Shown one piece after another: positions 33,223 to 42,146 of a stretch of 64,000 nt of DNA (positions are counted from its first letter, which is position 1; every line of letters starts with the position of its first letter). Where the stretch lies: the NCBI RefSeq assembly GCF_031457455.1, contig NZ_JAVDWU010000001.1:806001-870000 (forward strand), in the 5' to 3' direction. The stretch comes from Hydrogenophaga palleronii_A. GTDB taxonomy: Bacteria > Pseudomonadota > Gammaproteobacteria > Burkholderiales > Burkholderiaceae_C. The notes under the pieces were generated by a model that was given only the letters and a program-made list of their open reading frames with translations, searched no databases and had not been told where the DNA came from. A program made the translations under genes and the position numbers.

Positions 33223-34320
33223 ATGTCCGTAAGGGCATATTACGAGGCCGCGCTCAAAGAGCGCGGCTACACCACCGATCCTGCCCAGCAACGTGCGATC
33301 GAGGCACTGGAACGCTGCGCCACCGAATGGGCACACTACAAGGAAAAACGGTCGAATGCGCTGAAGAAGCTCATCAACCGGCCGGACATTCCTCGTGGTG
33401 TGTACATGTACGGTGGCGTCGGGCGTGGCAAGAGCTTTCTGATGGATTGCTTCTTCCATGCAGTGCCGATCAAACGCAAGACGCGCCTGCACTTTCATGA
33501 GTTCATGCGCGAGGTGCACCGCGAGCTGCGGGACCTTCAAGGCACGGTGAATCCGCTCGATGAGCTGGGTCGGCGAATGGCCCGGCGCTACAAGCTCATC
33601 TGCTTTGACGAATTCCACGTGGCGGACGTGACCGACGCCATGATCCTGCATCGCCTGCTCGATGCGCTCTTCAAGGCGGGCGTGGGCTTCGTCACCACCT
33701 CCAACTTCCACCCGGATGGTCTGTATCCGGACGGTTTGCACCGCGACCGCATTCTGCCCGCCATTGAGTTGTTGAAGCAGCGGCTGGAGGTATTGAGTGT
33801 GGACAACGGTACTGACTACCGGCAACGCACGCTCACGCATGTGCAGCTGTATCACTGTCCGCTGGGGCCGGTGTCTGATGCCGCCATGCAGGAGACTTTC
33901 AGCCAGTTGGCCGAGACAGCCGATCAGGACCCGGTGATGCGAATCGAATCCCGTGAGATTCACGCACTTCGCCGCGCTGGCGGAGTGATCTGGTTTGACT
34001 TCCAAACACTTTGTGGAGGCCCTCGTTCACAGAACGATTACCTGGAAATCGCGACCCAGTTCCACACCCTGATGCTCTCGAATGTGCCTCAGATGTCGGT
34101 GCGCCAGGCATCGGAAGCCCGACGCTTCACATGGCTGGTTGATGTGCTGTACGACCGACGCGTGACGCTGGTCATGTCGGCTGCAGTGGCGCCCGAACTC
34201 TTGTACACCGAAGGTCCGATGTCGCATGAATTCCCGCGAACCGTATCGCGACTGAATGAAATGCAATCAGCGGAATTCACTGCGCTGGAACACCGCTTGG
34301 TCGATACCAGCCTGACCTGA
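33223..34320 (+). CDS. zapE: Cell division ATPase ZapE (AFG1-like)
   Basis: A 365-residue AAA-related ATPase of the AFG1/ZapE family. In E. coli ZapE binds FtsZ and is needed for division under heat or low-oxygen conditions. Walker A is GGVGRGKS at residues 64-71, and Walker B is ICFDEFHV near residue 130. Further family landmarks are RLHFHEFM and TSNFHPDGLYPDGLHRD. AAGG lies six bases before the ATG at 33223. It lies 141 bases after lpdA and is convergent with the PP2C gene. Confidence 0.94.
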   Translation: MSVRAYYEAALKERGYTTDPAQQRAIEALERCATEWAHYKEKRSNALKKLINRPDIPRGVYMYGGVGRGKSFLMDCFFHAVPIKRKTRLHFHEFMREVHRELRDLQGTVNPLDELGRRMARRYKLICFDEFHVADVTDAMILHRLLDALFKAGVGFVTTSNFHPDGLYPDGLHRDRILPAIELLKQRLEVLSVDNGTDYRQRTLTHVQLYHCPLGPVSDAAMQETFSQLAETADQDPVMRIESREIHALRRAGGVIWFDFQTLCGGPRSQNDYLEIATQFHTLMLSNVPQMSVRQASEARRFTWLVDVLYDRRVTLVMSAAVAPELLYTEGPMSHEFPRTVSRLNEMQSAEFTALEHRLVDTSLT

Positions 34321-34381
34321 TTTGATCGGCCTGTAGTCGGAACCGCGGATCGACCGAACCAGTATGGTCGCGCGAGGGCAA

Positions 34382-35140
34382 TCAGCTGAGCGGGTCGAGT
34401 TTGACGATGACCAAGGACAGGTTGTCGCCCATGCCTTTGGCTCGGGAACGGGCTTTCTGGATCAGAAACTCACACGCTTCGCGCGGTGAAAGCATGGCCA
34501 CGGTGCTCGACAGTTCTTCCGGCGTGAAGTAGTGCCACACGCCGTCGCTGCACGCCACCACGGCATCACCGGGCACCAACTGGGACACCACGTGGAGGTC
34601 CACCGGTGGATCGTTGTCGGTTCCCAAGCAGCCCATGAGGATGTTCGAATGCGGGTGGTCCAGCGCTTCTTCTTCGCTGATTTCGCCCTGATTGACCAGC
34701 GTCTGAACGTACGAATGGTCCATGGTGCGAAACACCATTTTCCCGTGGCGGAAGTGGTAGATGCGCGAATCGCCGGCATGCACCCAGTGGCTGTCGCCTG
34801 CAGGATTCACCAGGAAAGCGGCAATGGTGCTGTGCGGTTCCTGCTCAGCGGACACAGCCGTCAGCTTGATCACCAGATGCGATTCTTCAACGATTTGCCG
34901 GAGCAGGGCGGAGCTGTCATCGGAGTCCGGGTCGTAACGCTCGAACAGCTGTCGGGCGGTGAGCATCACCTGGTCGGATGCTTTTCTGCCTCCGCTGCGA
35001 CCACCCATGCCATCGGCCACGACCGCCAGCAAGCAGCCGCTGTGGCGAGGGTGGTGCAAAAGGCAGACCTGATCCTGCTGGTAGTCGCGATCACCTTTGT
35101 GGATCCCGGTGGACGCCTGAATGCGGTAGCCTTTGGACAT
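34382..35140 (-). CDS. PP2C-family serine/threonine phosphatase
   Basis: A 252-residue metal-dependent phosphatase. The metal-binding motifs are present in the usual order: GDRDYQQDQ (about 16-24), VVADGMGGRSGG (about 40-51), HAGDSRIYH (about 120) and GDNLSLVIV near the C-terminus. This small stand-alone form resembles Stp/PppA enzymes that reverse eukaryotic-type kinase signalling. No such kinase lies next to it; PrkA at 20 kb is a different kinase type. I choose the ATG at 35140; a TTG two codons earlier is possible. It is divergent from the helicase. Confidence 0.92.
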   Translation of the reverse strand: MSKGYRIQASTGIHKGDRDYQQDQVCLLHHPRHSGCLLAVVADGMGGRSGGRKASDQVMLTARQLFERYDPDSDDSSALLRQIVEESHLVIKLTAVSAEQEPHSTIAAFLVNPAGDSHWVHAGDSRIYHFRHGKMVFRTMDHSYVQTLVNQGEISEEEALDHPHSNILMGCLGTDNDPPVDLHVVSQLVPGDAVVACSDGVWHYFTPEELSSTVAMLSPREACEFLIQKARSRAKGMGDNLSLVIVKLDPLS

Positions 35141-35210
35141 AGTCAATCTTGGAGTCAGTCAATGGAAGCGGTGACCGCAGAACCCTCGCAATGGTAACGA
35201 CGAAATCGGC

Positions 35211-37391
35211 TTGTGCGCGCAGCCTATCACCAAAACCGAAACCGTCGGTCCACGGTCGACACCCTTCGGAGCTTCAGGCCGGCGCTGGCTTGCATTCGGG
35301 ACGCGTCGATTGAAGGATCTTGAGCGAAGGGTGCTGGACGCCTGGGCCGAAGGCGGGGCGATGGCCAGGGGCGGCCTGCAACCGAGAACGGGGCAGATCG
35401 ACATGGCCAGGCGGGTGGCGGACGCGATCACACGGCAGGGCTGTCTGGCGGTGGAGGCAGGTACCGGGATAGGCAAGACCTTCGCCTACCTTGTTCCCCT
35501 TCTCCTGAGCGGGCAGCGGGCCGTGCTGTCCACCGCCACCCACGTGCTGCAGGCGCAGTTGGCGCAGTGCGACATTCCAGCGGTTTCCCGGTGGCTGGGC
35601 ATACCGGTTCGCGTGGCAGTTCTCAAAGGGCGTTCCAGCTATGTGTGCCTGCATCGGCTGGAACAGGCATGCCAGGAAAATGGCGGACGGATGCGAGACC
35701 CGGCGCTTTCAGTGCAGTTGGAGACCGTTCGACATTGGGCCAAAGGATCTCATCAAGGCGACTTCTCGGAACTCGACGGCTGGGACGGTCAATTGCCGCT
35801 GGCCGCGCTTGCGGGCTCCACCAGCGAAAACTGCCTGGGATCGGTCTGTCCGCGGGTCGCGGACTGCCACTATTTCCGCGCAAGGCGACAGGCCATGTCG
35901 GCAGACTGGGTCGTGGTCAATCATCACCTCTTTTTTGCGGAAACGGTTGGCCGAACGCCTGACGACGCCAACCTTCTGACGGCGAGGAGCGTGGTCGTGT
36001 TTGACGAAGCGCACCACCTGAATGACGTGGGTACACAGCAACTGGGCATAGTCGTTGGCGCGCGGCGTTTGAGGGCCTTCGCTGGCGACCTCGTGAACCA
36101 GGGCAACCGGTGGGCGCGTGGCTTGCGTCCATGGAGCCACCTGGCCTTGTCCATTGATCAGGCCATTCGACAGATCGATGGACTGGCAAAGGACGTGAGT
36201 TTGGCAGGGCGCCGCCGCAGCAGATGGGAGAGCGGGGTGCCAAAGGGTATCTACTCAGATGCCTGGATCACGGCTGCCGTTGCCCTGGACACGGCGCTGC
36301 GTTCGGCTTTTGAAGGCCTGAGAGGCACGTCCACGGCGGCGCCGGATCTGGGTCGCCTGCTGGAGCGGGCGCACGAGCTGGTGCTGGCATGGCGCAGACT
36401 GGCCCAGGGCAGCGAATCCGCTGAGGCGCACGAAGTTTGCTGGATGGACTGGGGCGAGGAGGGCGGTAACTCTGCGGGCTGGGCCATCGTCTGTGCGCCA
36501 CTGGAAAGTGCGCGCTTTTTTCAGGAACTCATGGATCGCGCCGAGTTCGACGCCAACAGCTGGATTTTCACCTCCGCGACCCTGGGCAACGACGCGTCGC
36601 TGAGCTGGTTCACCGGGCGGCTTGGGCTCTTGGCACGCGATGGCGTTCAGACCGCACGGATTCCAAGTCCGTTTCACAGTGGGGCGCCAATGGCGTTGTA
36701 TGTGCCACAGCACCTGCCCCTGCCCTCAGAACCCGAACACAGCATCGCTCTGGCGGACTCCGTTGCGAACTGGGCTGCCCAGCTGGGTGGGCGGACATTG
36801 GTACTGACCACCACCTTGCGGGCGGCCAATCGCATTGCCCATCGATTGCGCTGGCAGATTGCCCAAGGGGGTTGCGATGGGCTGGATGTGCTGGACGAGT
36901 CCATGCACGCAAGAGGTCGTCTGCTGGAGCGGTTTCGAGCCTCAGGCACCGCGATTGGGGAGGGCAGCGACCTACCAACCCGGGCTGCGGTACTGGTCGC
37001 GTCAATGGGCTTCTGGGAAGGCGTCGATCTTGCTGGAGACGTGCTTCAGCTGCTGGTGATTGACAAATTGCCGTTTCCACCCCCGGATGACCCGGTCATG
37101 GAGGCAAGAAGCCGGCAGCTTTCAGGCAAAGGTCTGGACCCGTTTGTGCACGGCTTGCTGTCGGAGGCGGAACAGGCGCTGAAACAGGGCCTCGGCAGGT
37201 TGATCCGTTCGGCCGATGACCGTGGGGTGGCGGTCATTGGCGACAAGCGACTGCTGTTTCGCGGATACGGCCTGCGTCTGTTGAGCAGTCTGCCGCCACA
37301 CCGTCAACTGATGGACGAGGGCGAAATGACGGCGGAACTGACCGCTTTGCGCCTTACCAGAGCTTCCACCAGGGATCAGAAGCTTTCCTGA
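35211..37391 (+). CDS. DinG/YoaA-type iron-sulfur ATP-dependent DNA helicase
   Basis: A superfamily 2 helicase of the XPD/DinG group (726 residues from the first possible start). Walker A is EAGTGIGKT (82-90) and the DEAH box is at 265-268. Four iron-sulfur cysteines, C146, C208, C213 and C219, keep the C-x4-C-x5-C spacing of DinG. Late motifs include FTSATL, GFWEGVDLAGD and QGLGRLIRS. Such enzymes unwind forked or damaged DNA. The start is uncertain: no ATG lies near the N-terminus, and TTG at 35211, TTG at 35310 or GTG at 35331 are all possible. The 3' end overlaps convergent bamD by 38 bases. Confidence 0.9.
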   Translation: MCAQPITKTETVGPRSTPFGASGRRWLAFGTRRLKDLERRVLDAWAEGGAMARGGLQPRTGQIDMARRVADAITRQGCLAVEAGTGIGKTFAYLVPLLLSGQRAVLSTATHVLQAQLAQCDIPAVSRWLGIPVRVAVLKGRSSYVCLHRLEQACQENGGRMRDPALSVQLETVRHWAKGSHQGDFSELDGWDGQLPLAALAGSTSENCLGSVCPRVADCHYFRARRQAMSADWVVVNHHLFFAETVGRTPDDANLLTARSVVVFDEAHHLNDVGTQQLGIVVGARRLRAFAGDLVNQGNRWARGLRPWSHLALSIDQAIRQIDGLAKDVSLAGRRRSRWESGVPKGIYSDAWITAAVALDTALRSAFEGLRGTSTAAPDLGRLLERAHELVLAWRRLAQGSESAEAHEVCWMDWGEEGGNSAGWAIVCAPLESARFFQELMDRAEFDANSWIFTSATLGNDASLSWFTGRLGLLARDGVQTARIPSPFHSGAPMALYVPQHLPLPSEPEHSIALADSVANWAAQLGGRTLVLTTTLRAANRIAHRLRWQIAQGGCDGLDVLDESMHARGRLLERFRASGTAIGEGSDLPTRAAVLVASMGFWEGVDLAGDVLQLLVIDKLPFPPPDDPVMEARSRQLSGKGLDPFVHGLLSEAEQALKQGLGRLIRSADDRGVAVIGDKRLLFRGYGLRLLSSLPPHRQLMDEGEMTAELTALRLTRASTRDQKLS

Positions 37392-38160
37392 AGCCCTGGG
37401 TCAGAAACGTGCTCTGCGGATAGTTGGTCTCCATGACGCGCCGCGCGTCATCCCTCAGCTGGTCCATACCCAAAGCGTCGTAAGACATGACCAGGATGTA
37501 GAGCGCCTCTTCAAGTGCAGGTGCATCGGCATAGTCGGTCAGGGCCGATTGAGCGCGGTTGATGGCAGCCACATGCGCGCCGCGGCTGTGGTAGTAGCGG
37601 GCGACATGCACCTCATATTGGGCAAGCGAATTCACGATGTAGGTCATGCGAATGCGCGCGTCGGCCGAATACCGCGAATCCGGGAACCGATTGACCAGAT
37701 CCTTGAAGGACTCGAACGACTCCTTCGCCGCCTTCTGGTCACGCTCTGACAAGTCCTGACGTGCGAGCGATCCAAAGAGGCCCAGATTGTCGTTGAATGA
37801 GACCAATCCCTTGAGGTACAGCGCATAGTCCATGGCCGGGCTGGTGGGATGGAGCCGCATGAAGCGGTCGATCGCGGCCTGGGCCTGGGCTGGCTCGCCA
37901 CTCTTGTAGTGTGTGTAGGCCTTGTCCAACTGGGCTTGTTGGGCCAGTGGGGTGCCAGCTGCACGGCCCTCGAGCTTCTCGTACAACTCGACAGCCTTGT
38001 CGAAGTTGCCCGAATCGCGCTCGTCTCTGGCTTCGCTGTAGAGCTTGTTGGGGCTCCATCCAAGGGTGTTGTCGACGGGGGTGCTGCTGCAGCCCGACAG
38101 GGCCAGCGCTGCACCAATCAGGGGCAGCGACACAACCGATAATCTGAACGAACGTATCAC
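37354..38160 (-). CDS. bamD: Outer-membrane assembly lipoprotein BamD
   Basis: A 268-residue lipoprotein of the BAM complex, which inserts beta-barrel proteins into the outer membrane. The lipobox LSGC places the lipidated cysteine at C24, followed by about five TPR-like helical repeats; family landmarks are AKESFESFKDLVNRFPDSRYSADA-type sequence and VARYYHSRGAHVAA. The start is probably GTG at 38160, five bases after AGGTG (38166-38170). The ATG at 38184 would leave almost no leader after the TATAAT box at 38205-38200. Its 3' end overlaps the helicase gene. Confidence 0.95.
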   Translation of the reverse strand: MIRSFRLSVVSLPLIGAALALSGCSSTPVDNTLGWSPNKLYSEARDERDSGNFDKAVELYEKLEGRAAGTPLAQQAQLDKAYTHYKSGEPAQAQAAIDRFMRLHPTSPAMDYALYLKGLVSFNDNLGLFGSLARQDLSERDQKAAKESFESFKDLVNRFPDSRYSADARIRMTYIVNSLAQYEVHVARYYHSRGAHVAAINRAQSALTDYADAPALEEALYILVMSYDALGMDQLRDDARRVMETNYPQSTFLTQGFRKASDPWWKLW

Positions 38161-38187
38161 ACGCGCACCTTTACAACGGAACATAGC

Positions 38188-39201
38188 TTGAACGCTGAAA
38201 TTATATCGACGGGGGAAGAATGCGATGACCCCCTGGATACCCCTGCTGATGTCGTGCTTTCAGAGGTGGAAATTCGGCACGGCGAGGTGCCGGCAGAGAT
38301 GCATGGCTGGCGGCTGGACCGGGTGCTCGCACGGCTGATTCCCGAGTTCTCCCGCACCTACCTGCAGCAGCTCATTGTCGATGGCGCGGTCGAGCTGCGT
38401 GGTGCGCCCCAGCGCAAGCCCGCAGCCCGTTTGAACGTGGGCGATCGTCTGGCCGTGGGCCTTCGCCCCCCGCAGCAAGCCCAGGCCTTTGTGCCAGAAG
38501 CCATGAGCCTGGACGTGGTGTTCGAGGACGCCGATCTGCTGGTGATACACAAACCGGCGGGCCTGGTGGTTCATCCCGGAGCGGGCAACTGGAGTGGGAC
38601 ACTGCTCAATGGGTTGCTGGCCTTTCATGCCGGGGCCTCCGCGCTTCCTCGGGCCGGCATTGTGCACCGGCTGGACAAGGAGACCTCAGGACTCATGCTG
38701 GTGGGAAAGTCGCGTCGCGCGGTGGATGCCCTGGTTCGGGCCATCGCCGCCCGGGAGGTCAAGCGCCTCTACCTCGCCCTGGCCCATGGGCGCTGGAGCG
38801 GACAGCCTGAAATCGTGGTCGACCAGGCCATCGGGCGAGATACCCGCAATCGCCTGCGGATGGCTGTGGTGGAGGCCGGAAGCGGAAAGCCTGCGCAAAC
38901 AACCCTCACCGTGCTCGACAAGACACCATTGGCATCCCTTCTGGCCTGTCGGCTGCACACGGGGCGCACCCACCAGATTCGGGTGCACGCTGCATGGCTG
39001 GGGCACCCTTTGGTGGGAGACGTCCTGTACGGGGGGCGTTCGCTGTGGGGGATGACGCGCCAGGCCCTCCACGCCACGCGTCTGGAGTTGAAGCACCCAG
39101 TGACCGGAGAAGCACTGGTGTTTCGATCAGAGCCTCCTCAAGACTTCATGGATGCCCTGCAGCAAGCCGGGGTCCATTACAATGCAGCGTGTCTGGATTG
39201 A
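38188..39201 (+). CDS. rluD: 23S rRNA pseudouridine synthase RluD
   Basis: A 337-residue pseudouridine synthase that modifies helix 69 of 23S rRNA. An S4 RNA-binding domain (about 40-95; WRLDRVLARLIPEFSRTYLQQLI) precedes the catalytic domain with HRLDKETSGLMLV, whose aspartate is the nucleophile, and later RLHTGRTHQIRVHAAWLGHP. BamD and RluD are neighbours in many proteobacteria. The start is probably TTG at 38188 behind a modest GGA; no ATG occurs in frame before residue 38, and the acidic N-terminal extension is common in relatives. It is divergent from bamD with only 27 bases between start codons. Confidence 0.94.
   Translation: MNAEIISTGEECDDPLDTPADVVLSEVEIRHGEVPAEMHGWRLDRVLARLIPEFSRTYLQQLIVDGAVELRGAPQRKPAARLNVGDRLAVGLRPPQQAQAFVPEAMSLDVVFEDADLLVIHKPAGLVVHPGAGNWSGTLLNGLLAFHAGASALPRAGIVHRLDKETSGLMLVGKSRRAVDALVRAIAAREVKRLYLALAHGRWSGQPEIVVDQAIGRDTRNRLRMAVVEAGSGKPAQTTLTVLDKTPLASLLACRLHTGRTHQIRVHAAWLGHPLVGDVLYGGRSLWGMTRQALHATRLELKHPVTGEALVFRSEPPQDFMDALQQAGVHYNAACLD
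38200..38205 (-). promoter_or_regulatory. -10 box of bamD, inside the start of rluD
   Basis: On the minus strand TATAAT is a perfect -10 hexamer with a start point near 38193. No good -35 box is visible. If rluD begins at the TTG at 38188, this promoter lies within its first codons. Confidence 0.45.
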
Positions 39202-39426
39202 TTGCGCCAGAAACAGCCGTTCTGACGGAATCACCGCTGTGAAGCGGTTTGTCGAACAATAGACACCACGCGCTGGCGAAGATCTGAATCCTCGCCTTTC
39301 CGGACACCGCAGATCCTGCGTTGAGACAGACGCAACCACCCGCCGCCTCCCATGCCAGTCGCGCAACGGGTTTCGCATGCTTTTCTCCAGCCCAGCAGGC
39401 CACGAGCCATTGACTGACCATCACAG
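39202..39426. other. Spacer between rluD and scpB
   Basis: This 225-base spacer contains one small perfect stem, ACCGCT-GTGA-AGCGGT (39233-39248), followed by TTG rather than a U-run. It might be a weak 3' end for rluD. I see no gene or clear promoter in it; scpB lacks an obvious ribosome-binding site (only ATCACAG). Confidence 0.35.
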
Positions 39427-40158
39427 ATGAATACCACGGATGCCAAGCGGGTCCTTGAAACGGCACTGATCTGCGCAGCCCAGCCGCTCTCCCTGCGGGA
39501 GCTCGCGGTCTTGTTCGACCAGGCCTTGTCTGCCGACACGCTTAAAAAGCTTCTGGCCGACCTCCAGCTGGAGTGGACCGGGCGTGGCGTGGAGCTTGTC
39601 CACGTGGCCTCCGGCTGGCGTTTCCAGTCGCGCCCGGAATTGCGTCCCTACCTGGACCGTCTGCACCCGGAAAAACCACCCAAGTACAGTCGCGCCACGC
39701 TTGAAACCCTGGCCATCATTGCGTACCGGCAACCCGTCACCCGTGGCGACATGGAAGACATTCGAGGCGTGACTATCAATTCCCTGATCATCAAGCAACT
39801 GGAAGACAGAGGCTGGATCGAGGTCATTGGCCATAGGGAGACCGTGGGCCGGCCGGCGCTGTTTGCCACCACGCGTCAGTTTCTGGACGACCTGGGACTC
39901 GCCTCGCTGGACCAATTGCCTCCGCTGGAAGCCAGCGAGATACAGGAGTCTGCGCTGGACCGACTGGACTTTGAAGCCCTATCCAGCAGTCTGCAGGCTG
40001 AGCCGACGGCCGAGACAGGCGACACAGAAATCCTGTCTTTTTCCGAACCTGCTGCTTCGAACCCAGCGCTCACCCCGTCCGAAAATACCTCCGGCGCGAT
40101 GCCGGTGACCGACGTTACCCAGGAATCCAATGAACTCGGCACCAACTCCCCCCATTGA
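39427..40158 (+). CDS. scpB: Segregation and condensation protein B
   Basis: A 243-residue subunit of the SMC-ScpAB condensin-like complex, which compacts and segregates the chromosome. Two winged-helix domains cover about residues 1-165, with PEKPPKYSRATLETLAIIAYRQPVTR and the later VGRPALFATT as signatures. The C-terminal tail (about 170-243) is acidic, low in complexity and probably disordered. scpA and smc are not in the window. Its last 29 bases overlap the start of rluB in another frame, so the two are coupled. Confidence 0.93.
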   Translation: MNTTDAKRVLETALICAAQPLSLRELAVLFDQALSADTLKKLLADLQLEWTGRGVELVHVASGWRFQSRPELRPYLDRLHPEKPPKYSRATLETLAIIAYRQPVTRGDMEDIRGVTINSLIIKQLEDRGWIEVIGHRETVGRPALFATTRQFLDDLGLASLDQLPPLEASEIQESALDRLDFEALSSSLQAEPTAETGDTEILSFSEPAASNPALTPSENTSGAMPVTDVTQESNELGTNSPH

Positions 40159-41485
40159 GCCCGTCGCGTCTGACACCACCGAGACGGACGCGAGCGCACA
40201 AAAAGAGGTTCGCGCGGAGCAGGGTGGTGCGAAAGAAGGTGAGCCTGTACGCAAACCCGTTGCGAGCGAATCTGCCCCCTTGCAATTTGACGATGTCGTC
40301 AGCGGTGCCTTTGATGCAGAGCAGGAGCAGGACCTGCCGCTGCCGACCAAGCGCGTGCTGGCGCCGCAGGCCGAGTCACCCAAACTCCACAAGGTGCTTG
40401 CGCAGGCCGGCATGGGTTCGCGCCTCGAAATGGAGCAGTTGATCCTCGAGGGGCGCATATCGGTCAACGGGGAGCCCGCCCACATTGGTCAGCGGATTCA
40501 GTTTGGCGACGTCATCAAGGTCAATGGCAGCCCGGTTCGTGTGCGCATGACACCGCCGCCGCCGCGGGTGCTGGCCTATCACAAGCCCGCCGGCGAGGTG
40601 GTCACGCGCGATGACCCTCAGAATCGGCCGACCGTGTTCCGGCGTCTGCCCCGTTTGCTTCAGGGCAAGTGGCAATCGGTGGGGCGACTGGATCTCAATA
40701 CGGAAGGCTTGCTGCTGCTCACGAGTTCAGGGGAGCTGGCCAACCGATTGATGCACCCCCGCTTCGGCTTGCAGCGCGAATATGCGGTGCGGGTGCTGGG
40801 GGCCTTGTCCAACGAAGAAAAGAAGCGCCTGCTGGAGGGCGTGCAGCTTGAGGATGGGCTGGCCCAATTTGCGTCGATCGAGGATGGTGGCGGCGAAGGC
40901 GCCAACTGTTGGTACCGGGTGACCATTTCCGAGGGACGAAACCGCGAGGTTCGCCGCATGCTTGAAGCGGTGGGCCATGCTGTCAGCCGGCTGATTCGCA
41001 TTCGCTACGGCGTCGTGATGTTGCCGCGTGGCCTCAAGCGCGGCGCGTGGATTGAGCTGGACCAGCGCGACATCGATCGTCTGACCGCTGCGGCAGGCCT
41101 GCCAGGTGCAGAGGGCGGCGCCGACCGTTCACCGCGTACTGGCGTCCGTCATCCGTCCAGCAGGGGAAAGTCGGGTGGCAAACCCAACAAGCCGCGCGGC
41201 AGTGCCGACGGCAACCGTGGGCCGGGGTCGTACTTCGGCGCTCGCGCGCAAGGTGGGGCTTGGGGTGAAGGGAATTCGAGTTCGCCGGGGGGAAGCCCAC
41301 GCACCCGGGGCGCCAAGCCGCCAGGCAAGACCGCCGGGCCGCAGCAGCCCGATCCCATGAAAACCTCCTTTGGCTATATTGGCCAGGACGCCTTGCAACG
41401 CCGCCGAGAAGAAGAGGGTCGGCGTTCCGGTCCGCCGGGTGCAGGCCGCAAACGCGGCGGCGGGAACCGTTCTGGCCGGAAGTGA
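40130..41485 (+). CDS. rluB: 23S rRNA pseudouridine synthase RluB
   Basis: A 451-residue RsuA-family pseudouridine synthase that modifies 23S rRNA near position 2605. An S4 domain (about 85-140; KLHKVLAQAGMGSRLEMEQLI) precedes the catalytic domain with GRLDLNTEGLLLLT, which carries the nucleophilic aspartate, and GRNREVRRM. Both ends are unusually long and probably disordered: an acidic/Gln/Pro-rich N-terminus (about 1-80) and a Gly/Arg/Lys-rich C-terminus (about 325-451) that likely aids RNA binding. The pairing with scpB is conserved. The ATG at 40130 lies inside scpB. Confidence 0.94.
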   Translation: MNSAPTPPIEPVASDTTETDASAQKEVRAEQGGAKEGEPVRKPVASESAPLQFDDVVSGAFDAEQEQDLPLPTKRVLAPQAESPKLHKVLAQAGMGSRLEMEQLILEGRISVNGEPAHIGQRIQFGDVIKVNGSPVRVRMTPPPPRVLAYHKPAGEVVTRDDPQNRPTVFRRLPRLLQGKWQSVGRLDLNTEGLLLLTSSGELANRLMHPRFGLQREYAVRVLGALSNEEKKRLLEGVQLEDGLAQFASIEDGGGEGANCWYRVTISEGRNREVRRMLEAVGHAVSRLIRIRYGVVMLPRGLKRGAWIELDQRDIDRLTAAAGLPGAEGGADRSPRTGVRHPSSRGKSGGKPNKPRGSADGNRGPGSYFGARAQGGAWGEGNSSSPGGSPRTRGAKPPGKTAGPQQPDPMKTSFGYIGQDALQRRREEEGRRSGPPGAGRKRGGGNRSGRK

Positions 41486-41635
41486 GGGCCCCTCTTCAAG
41501 GTGATGGGGTTGACCCTTTTGCCAAGGAAACAACGGCACTTCCCAGCGAGGCCGAAATTGTCTGGCGATGTAGAATCAAAAGCTTTGCGAACTTGCGCAA
41601 AACCCTTTTTCTTACCTATAAAACTCAGGATCCTT

Positions 41636-42061
41636 ATGGCTATCGAACGCACCCTTTCCATCATCAAGCCTGATGCCGTCGCCAAAAACGTCATCGGTCA
41701 GATCTACGCTCGCTTTGAAGCCGCAGGCCTCAAGATCGTTGCCGCTCGCATGGCACACCTTTCGCGTGGTGAAGCTGAGGCCTTTTATGCGGTCCACAAA
41801 GAGCGTCCCTTCTTCAAGGACCTCGTGGATTTCATGATTTCCGGCCCTGTGATGATCCAGGCACTGGAAGGCGAAGGCGCCATTGGCAAGAATCGCGACC
41901 TCATGGGCGCCACCGATCCCAAGAAGGCTGCCGCAGGCACCATTCGCGCCGACTTCGCCGACAGCATCGATGCCAATGCGGTCCACGGTTCAGACGCCCC
42001 CGAGACAGCCGCTGCAGAAGTTGCTTTCTTCTTCCCCGGCATGAACGTCTACTCTCGTTGA
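41636..42061 (+). CDS. ndk: Nucleoside diphosphate kinase
   Basis: A 141-residue enzyme that equilibrates nucleoside tri- and diphosphates through a phosphohistidine. The catalytic H117 lies in NAVHGSDA; ERTLSIIKPDAV at the N-terminus and the length are standard. AGGA lies about six bases before the ATG at 41636. It begins the conserved run ndk-rlmN-pilW-rodZ-ispG-hisS. A TAGAAT box at 41571-41576 could be its -10, but no clear -35 accompanies it. Confidence 0.97.
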   Translation: MAIERTLSIIKPDAVAKNVIGQIYARFEAAGLKIVAARMAHLSRGEAEAFYAVHKERPFFKDLVDFMISGPVMIQALEGEGAIGKNRDLMGATDPKKAAAGTIRADFADSIDANAVHGSDAPETAAAEVAFFFPGMNVYSR

Positions 42062-42146
42062 TTCTGTCTTCCGCGCTCATCTCCCAACCTCAACAGCGTT
42101 CAGGTGGGGTGGGGTGCGCGGAGCAGACGGGTCTGGAGAACATGAG

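Noticed and set aside
41617..41622. TATAAA as the -10 box of ndk
   Set aside because: The start point would fall on the ribosome-binding site (about 41628), leaving no usable leader.
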